From Cryptosporangium arvum DSM 44712 (GTDB lineage: Bacteria; Actinomycetota; Actinomycetes; Mycobacteriales; Cryptosporangiaceae): 64,000 bases of DNA. Positions 29,239 through 35,477 of the stretch are shown here, one piece after another. The translations under genes and the position numbers were made by a program. The stretch is taken from positions 4,555,151-4,619,150 of the forward strand of contig NZ_KK073874.1 of assembly GCF_000585375.1 (NCBI RefSeq). Direction: 5' to 3'. Each line of letters begins with the position of its first letter. Positions within the stretch are counted from its first letter, which is position 1. Under the pieces are notes generated by a model that was not told the origin of the DNA, did no database searches, and worked only from the letters and a program-made list of their open reading frames with translations.

Positions 29239-30305
29239 GGGCGCAGTCCTTTCAGGGCACGGTGCGCGGACGCGAGGTCGCCGACGCCGTCGAGCACGCA
29301 CAGGTCGTCGGCGATCGCGGCCATGGCCCGGGTGACCGGCCGGTACGCCGGGTCGCAGGCCAGCGGTGACCACCAGACCAGGCGGTGACCGAGCCGGCGC
29401 AGACGCCGGACCGCGGTGACCATCGCGGTGGGGTCGCCGCGCTCCAGGCCGTCGGAGAACACGACGACGACCGCACCGGCGACCGCGGACCGGTGCTCCT
29501 CGAGGAAGGCGCCGAGCGCGCTACCGATCCGGGTGCCGCCGTCGGCGTCGAGCACGCGCGCGCCGAGCGCGGCCAGCGCCGCGTCCGGATCGGCGACCGC
29601 ACGCAGGGACGACGTGACGTGCGTGAGCTCGGTGCCGAACGTGAACACCTCGGCCCGCGCGCCCGAGCGCACCGCCGCGTGCCCGACGCGGAGCAGGTCG
29701 GCGGCGTGCTGCTTCATCGACCCGGAGACGTCGACGAGCAGCACCATCCGGCGCGGCCGGGCCGGGCGCCGCCGTCGGCGCAGCCGGAGCACCTCGCCGT
29801 GGGTGCGTGCGGCCTCGCGGGCCACGCGGCGGACGTCGAGGGTGTCGCCGCGGTGCGCCGGGCGCCGCCGCCGGGACCGGACGGGGGGCAGCGCGCCGGG
29901 CAGGTCGCGCCGGATCCGGGCGAGCAGGTCGGGCCGGGTCGTCCGTCCGAAGCGGAGGGTGCCGGCGGCGGCGGTGGGGCTCGCGGCGAGGCCGCGGTCG
30001 GAGCCGGGGTGCTGCTCGACCGGGTCGGTCCCGCCGCCGCTGCCGCCGGGGGCCGGCGTGTCGGTGGTCCCGGCGGGTGCCGGTGCGGGGGCCACCGGCA
30101 GGTCGGCGAACCAGCGCCAGAAGATCGGTTCGAAGATCTCGTGCTCGGCGGGCGAGGCGGTGAGCGTGATCCGCGCGGTCCAGTACAGGTCAGCCGGGTC
30201 GGCGGCACGCAGGAACCGGATCGTTCGCTCCGGGGTCACGCCGACGCCGTGGTCGACCAGGTCCCGGACGAACCCGTGCAGGTGATCGGTCATCGGGCCG
30301 ATCAC
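29235..30305 (-). CDS. coxE: VWA domain protein (CoxE-like)
   Basis: 356-aa CoxE-type von Willebrand A protein. GTG at 30305 is chosen for the AGGAGG site seven bases upstream and its GTGA overlap with the MoxR-like gene; an ATG lies 12 bases inside. The N-terminal 100 residues are helical, followed by a low-complexity Pro/Gly linker (about 95-145) and an Arg-rich stretch (RSRRRRPAH). The VWA domain has the MIDAS motif DVSGSMK with Asp192, plus GGTRIGSAL and FSDGLERGD. In CO dehydrogenase clusters CoxD (MoxR) and CoxE work together in assembling the Mo/Cu site. Here they follow the split Mo-hydroxylase genes, so a maturation role is likely. Confidence 0.88.
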   Translation of the reverse strand: MIGPMTDHLHGFVRDLVDHGVGVTPERTIRFLRAADPADLYWTARITLTASPAEHEIFEPIFWRWFADLPVAPAPAPAGTTDTPAPGGSGGGTDPVEQHPGSDRGLAASPTAAAGTLRFGRTTRPDLLARIRRDLPGALPPVRSRRRRPAHRGDTLDVRRVAREAARTHGEVLRLRRRRRPARPRRMVLLVDVSGSMKQHAADLLRVGHAAVRSGARAEVFTFGTELTHVTSSLRAVADPDAALAALGARVLDADGGTRIGSALGAFLEEHRSAVAGAVVVVFSDGLERGDPTAMVTAVRRLRRLGHRLVWWSPLACDPAYRPVTRAMAAIADDLCVLDGVGDLASAHRALKGLRP

Positions 30306-31111
30306 GACAGGACCTCCTGGGCCCGCCGGACGTCCTCCTCGTACTTCACCAGCAGGCCCAGCGCCCGGCGCAACGCGTCCGGCCACGGCACGCCCTCGTC
30401 GGTGAGCACACGCGCGCCCCGGGCCCAGGCGATCGACTCCGCGACACCGGGACGTTTGACCGGCCCGAGGTCACGGACCGCGTTCACGGCGTCGACCAGC
30501 CGGGCCGCACTCCGCTCGTCCAGGCCGGGCGCCTTGACCCGGACGATCTCGCGTTCCCGGGCGGCGTCCGGGTAGGGGATCCAGTGGTAGAGGCACCGGC
30601 GTTTCAGGGCGTCGTGCAGGTCGCGGGTGCGGTTGGAGGTCAGCACCACGATCGGCGGGGTCTCGGCGTGGATCGGGCCGAGCTCGGGGATCGTGATCCG
30701 GAAGTCGGCCAGGAACTCCAGCAGGAACGCTTCGAACTCCGCGTCGGCGCGGTCGATCTCGTCGACGAGGAGCACCGCCGGGGTGCGCAGCGCGGCCAGC
30801 AGCGGCCGCTCGAGCAGGAACTCCGGGGCGTAGAGGTCGGCACCGGAACGCAGGTGCAGGAGCTGCTTCGGGTAGTCCCACTCGTAGAGCGCGTTCGCGG
30901 CGTCGAGCCCCTCGTAACACTGCAGCCGGATCAGCGTGCGGCCGGACACGCGGGCGAGCGCGGTGGCCACCTCGGTCTTGCCGACGCCGGGCTCGCCCTC
31001 GAGCAGCAGCGGCAGCTCGAGCTTCCCGGCCAGGTGGATCGCGGTCACCAGCCCGTCGTCGGCCAGGTAGGACTGGGCCCGGAGGGCGTCCTGCAGCTCA
31101 GCGCGGTTCAC
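30302..31111 (-). CDS. coxD: MoxR-type AAA+ ATPase (CoxD-like)
   Basis: 269-aa AAA+ ATPase of the MoxR family. GTG at 31111 starts VNRAELQDALRAQ and overlaps the preceding Mo-subunit gene by 14 bases. Walker A is GEPGVGKTEVA (Lys45), Walker B LLVDEIDRAD, sensor 1 VLTSNRTRDLHDAL, and the arginine-finger region is RRCLYHWIPYP. The residues QCYEGLDAANALYEWDYPKQ are characteristic of the CoxD subgroup. MoxR proteins act as chaperones with VWA partners; the CoxE-like gene overlaps the stop. Their position behind the Mo-subunit genes suggests post-translational insertion of the molybdenum cofactor ligand (the sulfido or related group). Confidence 0.9.
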   Translation of the reverse strand: MNRAELQDALRAQSYLADDGLVTAIHLAGKLELPLLLEGEPGVGKTEVATALARVSGRTLIRLQCYEGLDAANALYEWDYPKQLLHLRSGADLYAPEFLLERPLLAALRTPAVLLVDEIDRADAEFEAFLLEFLADFRITIPELGPIHAETPPIVVLTSNRTRDLHDALKRRCLYHWIPYPDAAREREIVRVKAPGLDERSAARLVDAVNAVRDLGPVKRPGVAESIAWARGARVLTDEGVPWPDALRRALGLLVKYEEDVRRAQEVLS

Positions 31112-32108
31112 GCAGCGCGTCCAGTCCTCGGAGGACCGACTCCGGGGTGAACGGCATGACCGTGAGGCGGACACCGACCGCGTCGAAGATCGCGTTGGCG
31201 ATGGCCGGGATCGGCGCGTTCGCGGTCATCTCCCCGATGCCCTTCGCGCCGAACGGCCCGTTCTCGGCCGGCCGTTCGAGCAGCACGCTGACCTGTTCCG
31301 GGCAGTCGGCCGGCCCGGGCATCAGGTAGTCGCTGAAGCTGATCGGCCCGTGCTCGCGCGAGGCCGGGTAGCCGGGCTCGCATGACTCGAACAGCGCGTG
31401 CGAGACGCCCATCCAGGCGCCGCCCTCGACCTGCTGGGTGGCCAGCCCCGGGTTGATCGTGCGCCCGACCTCGTAGGTGTTGTGCAGGCTGACGACCTCG
31501 ACGACCCCGGTCTCGTCGTCGACCACGACGTCGGCGACCGTGCAGGCATGGGCCTGGCAGGAGTCCGGGTCCATCTGCCCGGTCTCCGGGTCGGGGTAGT
31601 TGCGTTCCTTGAGGTAGATGCCCCGGCCGGAGATCGTCCGGCCCTGGGCGAAGTGCGCGGCCAGCGCGACGTCGCTGACGTGGATGCGGCGCTGCGTGGC
31701 CCCTTTGACCACGATGTAGCCGGTGCCGTCGGTCTCCAGGTCCTCGGCGTCGGTCTCCAGCTCGTCCGCCGCGACCCGCAGCATCACCTCGCGGGCCTCC
31801 TGCGCGGCCATGATCACCGCGTTGCCGACGCGGTGCGTGCCGCGGCTGGCGAACGTGCCCATGCAGTGCGGGCCGGTGTCGGTGTCCGCGGTGTCGACGA
31901 GCACGCTCTCCACCGGCACGCCGAGCGTCTCGGCCGCGCACTGCCGGGCGACGGTCGTGATGCCCTGCCCGAGGTCGACCGAGGAGAGCGTGACGACGAA
32001 CCCGCCCATCGTGGTGGCGTGCACGAGCGCCTGCGACGGGTCACCGCCGAGGTTCATGCCGGTGGGGTAGTTGACCGAGGCGTACCCCCGGCCGCGGCGC
32101 AGTGCCAT
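31098..32108 (-). CDS. Mo-hydroxylase molybdopterin subunit, C-terminal half (NdhM-like)
   Basis: 336-aa protein equal to the second half of a xanthine-oxidase-family Mo subunit. It starts at ATG 32108, sharing one base with the upstream stop (TGATG) and with GGAGG properly placed. Family segments are NYPTGMNLGGDPSQALVH, SSVDLGQGITTVARQ, HCMGTFASRGTHRVGNAV and the active-site GAKGIGEMTANAPIPAIANA, where Glu293 is the base that activates water for hydroxylation. It is not degenerate. Together with the 452-aa partner it totals 788 residues, the length of a normal fused subunit. The same division occurs in Eubacterium barkeri nicotinate dehydrogenase (NdhL about 50 kDa, NdhM about 37 kDa). Confidence 0.88.
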   Translation of the reverse strand: MALRRGRGYASVNYPTGMNLGGDPSQALVHATTMGGFVVTLSSVDLGQGITTVARQCAAETLGVPVESVLVDTADTDTGPHCMGTFASRGTHRVGNAVIMAAQEAREVMLRVAADELETDAEDLETDGTGYIVVKGATQRRIHVSDVALAAHFAQGRTISGRGIYLKERNYPDPETGQMDPDSCQAHACTVADVVVDDETGVVEVVSLHNTYEVGRTINPGLATQQVEGGAWMGVSHALFESCEPGYPASREHGPISFSDYLMPGPADCPEQVSVLLERPAENGPFGAKGIGEMTANAPIPAIANAIFDAVGVRLTVMPFTPESVLRGLDALREPR

Positions 32109-33466
32109 CAGTCCTCCCTCCGGGAACTCAGCGCGCGGTGCTCGGGCGAGAGCGGGTAGCCGACCAGGTCCGCGGCGCGTTGCACGACCTCGATCAGCGC
32201 GGTGCCCTCGGCGAGTTTGCGGTGGGCCTTCATGTCGCCGTCGCGGTAGGCGTTGATCAGGCGGAACTCCAGCGGCCCGATCCCCAGCTCCCGGGCCAGC
32301 CGGTCCATCTGCGACTCCAGCGCGAAGTCGGCGATCGTCACCCCGAACCCGCGCATCGCACTGGACGGCGTCCGGTTGGTGAAGACGCAGTGGGCGTCGA
32401 CGTACACGTTCGGGATCGCGTACGGGCCGGGCAGGTGGGCCGCGGCCTTCGTCGTGCCGTAGGGGCTGTGCCGCTGGTACGCGCCCGCGTCGACGTAGAG
32501 CACGACCTTCCGGGCGACGATGCGCCCGTCGTTCGTCACGCCGTCGGTGATGTAGAGACGCTCGGCCGCGCGCGGCGAGGAGACCTGCATCTCCTCCTCC
32601 CGGCTGTAGACGAACTTCACCGGGCGGTTCGTGAGCGACGCGGCGATGCAGGCCAGCGGCTCGACCATCACGTCGACCTTGCCGCCGAAACCACCGCCGA
32701 CCGTGCCGCCGACGACCTGCAGATCGGTGAACGGCCGGTCGATGATCAGTGCGGTGTTGTCCAGGGTGAAGAAGCACGCCTGGGTGTTGCTGTGGATGCG
32801 CAGCCGGCCGTTGCCCTGCGGGACGACGACGCAGCCGGTCGTCTCGGTCGGCGCGTGCTCGATCGGCGCCGAACCGTACCGCCAGCTGAACACGTGGTCG
32901 GCGGCGGCGAAACCGGCCTCGACGTCGCCGAAGCGCACGCGGCGGCAGTGATGTCCCTCGTAGACGAAGTAGTTCGTGCCGCTCCGCTTGAAGGCCGGTG
33001 CGGTGAGGGCCTCCTCCACGTCGAACACCGGCGGGAGGTCGGTGTAGTCGACCACGATCCGCGCGGCGCCCTCCCGGGCCGCCTCCTCGGTGGTGGCCAC
33101 CACCGCCACGATCGGTTCGCCCCGGTAGAGCACCCGGTCCTCGGCGAGGACCGGCTCGTCGTCGGGCTCGATCCCGATCAGCCGCAGCACGTTGTACCAG
33201 TTCGACGGCACGTCCGCGGCGGTGATCACGCGCAGCACGCCGGGCACGTCGTAGGCCTTCGACACGTCGACGCGGTCGATGAGCGCGTGGTGCCGGGTGG
33301 AGCGGTGGATCTTGAGGTGGGTGAGGCCGGGCGGGATCGTGTCCTCGAAGAACGCGGTCCGGCCGGTGACGTGCCCGCGCGCGTCGGCCCGCTGCACGGT
33401 CGACCCGATGACGTGGAACGACCCCGGCCGTTCGTCCCGGAAGTAGTCCCGGTCGATCGTGGTCAT
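32108..33466 (-). CDS. Mo-hydroxylase molybdopterin subunit, N-terminal half (NdhL-like)
   Basis: 452-aa protein covering the N-terminal domain of a xanthine-oxidase-family Mo subunit. ATG 33466 overlaps the FeS gene stop (ATGA). The N-terminal Ald_Xan_dh_C-like domain (about 15-130: IGSTVQRADARGHVTGRTAFF, LYRGEPIVAVVATTEEAARE) is followed by the Mo-pterin binding part (TVGGGFGGKVDVMVEP, and AMRGFGVTIADFALESQMDRLA). The protein ends at ALSSRRED, exactly where the linker to the second half lies in fused relatives. Substrate is undetermined: nicotinate, purine, or another aza-aromatic or aldehyde are all possible. It forms the heterotetramer core with the FAD and 2Fe-2S subunits encoded just upstream. 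Confidence 0.9.
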   Translation of the reverse strand: MTTIDRDYFRDERPGSFHVIGSTVQRADARGHVTGRTAFFEDTIPPGLTHLKIHRSTRHHALIDRVDVSKAYDVPGVLRVITAADVPSNWYNVLRLIGIEPDDEPVLAEDRVLYRGEPIVAVVATTEEAAREGAARIVVDYTDLPPVFDVEEALTAPAFKRSGTNYFVYEGHHCRRVRFGDVEAGFAAADHVFSWRYGSAPIEHAPTETTGCVVVPQGNGRLRIHSNTQACFFTLDNTALIIDRPFTDLQVVGGTVGGGFGGKVDVMVEPLACIAASLTNRPVKFVYSREEEMQVSSPRAAERLYITDGVTNDGRIVARKVVLYVDAGAYQRHSPYGTTKAAAHLPGPYAIPNVYVDAHCVFTNRTPSSAMRGFGVTIADFALESQMDRLARELGIGPLEFRLINAYRDGDMKAHRKLAEGTALIEVVQRAADLVGYPLSPEHRALSSRRED

Positions 33467-33945
33467 GACGCCGCCCGGCGACGCCGCGCGGCGTCGAGCA
33501 CCGCGGTGACGATCGGCGTGTACCCGGTGCACCGGCAGACGTTCCCGCTGATCGCCTCCTCGACCTCCTCGCGGGTCGGGTCGGGGTTGCGCTCCAGCAG
33601 CGCCTCGGCCGACATGATCATGCCCGGCGTGCAGTATCCGCACTGCATCGCGAACCCGTCCAGAAACGCTTGTTGGACGTCGTCCAGGGCGCCGTCGGGG
33701 CCGGCGACGCCCTCGATCGTGGTGACCGCGGCCTCGTCGACGGTGGCCAGCGGCACGAGGCAGGACACGACCGGTGCGCCGTCGAGCAGCACCGTGCAGC
33801 TGCCGCAGGTGCCCTGGGCGCATCCGCGCTTGGCCCCGGTCAGACCGAGCGACTCGCGCAGCGCGAGCAGCAGGGTCGTGGCCGGGCGGGCGATCAGCTC
33901 GGTCTGCGCGCCGTTCACGGTGAGGGTGACCAGATGGGAAGCCAT
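33463..33945 (-). CDS. Mo-hydroxylase 2Fe-2S subunit (CoxS/NdhS-like)
   Basis: 160-aa iron-sulfur subunit carrying two [2Fe-2S] clusters that pass electrons from the Mo centre to FAD. ATG 33945 has AAGGAG upstream. The plant-ferredoxin-type domain has Cys42, Cys47, Cys50 (GCAQGTCGSC) and Cys62. The all-helical C-terminal domain has Cys102 and Cys105 (MQCGYCTPG), then Cys137 and Cys139 (NVCRCTGY). All eight ligands are present. The start is 11 bases after the FAD subunit stop, and the end overlaps the NdhL-like gene by 4 bases. Confidence 0.94.
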   Translation of the reverse strand: MASHLVTLTVNGAQTELIARPATTLLLALRESLGLTGAKRGCAQGTCGSCTVLLDGAPVVSCLVPLATVDEAAVTTIEGVAGPDGALDDVQQAFLDGFAMQCGYCTPGMIMSAEALLERNPDPTREEVEEAISGNVCRCTGYTPIVTAVLDAARRRRAAS

Positions 33946-33956
33946 GCGGTGCTCCT

Positions 33957-34697
33957 TCAGCGGCCGAGCAGGGCTCGTCGGAAATGGACCGGGAAGACGC
34001 GGTGGCGGTACCAGGCCGACGCGTACGCGTCGTCGGCCGGCGCCAGGTGCTCGCGCATGGCCTCGGCGGCGGGCCCGACCGCGCCGGGGTCCGCGCGCAG
34101 CACCGCTTCGGCGGCGTGCGCGCGCAGCGGACGCGGGGCCACCCCGCCGAGCGCGATCCGGTCGCCGTTCACCGCGACACTCACGATCGCGGCCGAGTTG
34201 TGGCGGCGACGGGTGGCCTTGTAGAACCGGAACGAGTCCGGCACCGCGAACGTCACCGCGGTGACCAGGTCGCCGGCGGGGACGCCGTCGTCGAGCGGGG
34301 TGCGCCCGCCGCCGTGCACCTCGATCGAGGCGCCGAGCGCGAGCAACGCGACCGCGAGGTCGCCGTAGGGCTGCGGGACGAACAGGTTGCCGCCGACGGT
34401 GGCCAGGCCGCGCACCGGGGGAGAGGCGATGGCGCGCAGGCACGGCCGCAGGAACGCGAGGCGCTCGTCGGCTTCGAGGGTGGCCAGCGTGGTCGCCGCG
34501 CCGAGCCGGACCGTGGCGCCGTCGGCCTCGACGCCGTCGAGCCCGGCGCGGCGCAGGCTGACGACGCTCGTCGGCGGGAACGCACGCTCGTTGAACCGGG
34601 GCATGAGGTAGGTACCACCGGCCAGCACCGTGCCGCCCTCGCGTAACGCCTGGGCGGCGGCGGCCGGATCTCGGGGGACGTGCACTGCGCTGAACAC
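33957..34697 (-). CDS. Mo-hydroxylase FAD-binding subunit (CoxM/NdhF-like)
   Basis: 246-aa FAD subunit of the Mo-hydroxylase, first gene of the nine-gene operon. Flavin-binding signatures are LAGGTYLMPRFNE (about 26-38) and LATVGGNLFVPQPYGDLAVALLAL (about 98-121), both PCMH-type FAD loops. It is short for the family (usually 280-290 aa), mainly in the C-terminal CO-dehydrogenase flavoprotein domain, but the conserved SAAIVSVAV and AYASAWYRHRVFPVHFRRAL segments remain. The operator for the divergent GntR regulator lies between positions 34716 and 34731, about 20 bases upstream of its start. Confidence 0.9.
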   Translation of the reverse strand: MFSAVHVPRDPAAAAQALREGGTVLAGGTYLMPRFNERAFPPTSVVSLRRAGLDGVEADGATVRLGAATTLATLEADERLAFLRPCLRAIASPPVRGLATVGGNLFVPQPYGDLAVALLALGASIEVHGGGRTPLDDGVPAGDLVTAVTFAVPDSFRFYKATRRRHNSAAIVSVAVNGDRIALGGVAPRPLRAHAAEAVLRADPGAVGPAAEAMREHLAPADDAYASAWYRHRVFPVHFRRALLGR

Positions 34698-34715
34698 GTG
34701 CGACCTCCGATAAAA

Positions 34716-34731
34716 TTATCGATATCGATAA
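34716..34731. promoter_or_regulatory. GntR operator between the Mo-hydroxylase operon and its regulator
   Basis: TTATCGATATCGATAA is a perfect 16-bp palindrome in an A/T-rich patch of otherwise GC-rich DNA, 18 bases upstream of the operon's first start codon and 45 bases upstream of the divergent GntR start. FCD-type GntR proteins bind short palindromes in such divergent promoters, so this is the probable autoregulatory site. Confidence 0.75.
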
Positions 34732-34776
34732 CACCCTAGGAACGAGGGGCGGTGGCGGTCAAGGCATGATCGAGGC

Positions 34777-35430
34777 GTGACCAAGCCGACGTTGAGCGAG
34801 CAGATCCGTGACGCGCTGCTCCACCGCATCGTCACCGGCGAACTCGCCGGTGACGAACGCCTGGTGGAGACCCGGATCGCGGCCGAGTTCGGCACCAGCC
34901 AGGCCCCGGTGCGCGAGGCCCTGCGCGAGCTGGAAGGGCTCGCGCTGATCCAGAGCCGCCCGCGTCACGGCCGCACCGTCGTGCCGTTCGCCGAGCAGAC
35001 GATCCGCGAGGCCTATGTGGTGCGCGCCGCGCTCGAGGAGGCCGCGACGCGGCTGGCGATGCTGCGCGGGTCGTTCTCCACCGCCGTGCTCGCCGCGGCG
35101 GTGGCCGACATGTCGCGCCACGCGGCGGCCGACGACCGGGACGGCGTGTGCGCGGCCAGCGTCGCGTTCCACCGGCACGTCGTGGAGGCCGGCGACAACC
35201 TGCTGCTGCGACGCTCGTGGGAGTCGCTGCAGATCGAGGCCAGGACGATGATCGCGCTGGTGACGCTGGAACCCTCGTTGACCGCGGTCGCGGCCGAGCA
35301 CCAGGACCTCCTCGACGTGATGCGCGCCGGTGACGTCGAGGACGCGTGCCGCCACGCGCGCGAACACCAGCTGGCCTACGCCGAGCTCCCGGTCGTCGGC
35401 GAGGAGGTCGTGCCCGCCCCGGCCGGGTGA
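34777..35430 (+). CDS. GntR family regulator, FadR/FCD subfamily
   Basis: 217-aa regulator starting at GTG 34777. The winged helix covers about residues 5-70: LSEQIRDALLHRIVTGELAG, and the recognition part EFGTSQAPVREALRELEGLALI is nearly canonical GntR. The helical FCD ligand domain follows (about 80-205) with the metal/ligand pattern REAYVVRAALEEAATRLA, SVAFHRHVVEAGDN and EHQDLLDVMRAGDVEDACRHAREH, which carries the His/Asp metal ligands. FCD regulators respond to carboxylates. It is divergent from the nine-gene Mo-hydroxylase operon and is the obvious candidate repressor. Confidence 0.92.
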   Translation: MTKPTLSEQIRDALLHRIVTGELAGDERLVETRIAAEFGTSQAPVREALRELEGLALIQSRPRHGRTVVPFAEQTIREAYVVRAALEEAATRLAMLRGSFSTAVLAAAVADMSRHAAADDRDGVCAASVAFHRHVVEAGDNLLLRRSWESLQIEARTMIALVTLEPSLTAVAAEHQDLLDVMRAGDVEDACRHAREHQLAYAELPVVGEEVVPAPAG

Positions 35431-35477
35431 CCGGTCCGCCTCTACCCCCGGGCTCCGGTAACCGGCAGGATGTGGCC

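Noticed and set aside
31098..33466. Frameshift in a single Mo-subunit gene
   Set aside because: The second half has its own ATG, a good GGAGG site and TGATG coupling, and the split position matches the nicotinate dehydrogenase subunits. A sequencing error would not create this.
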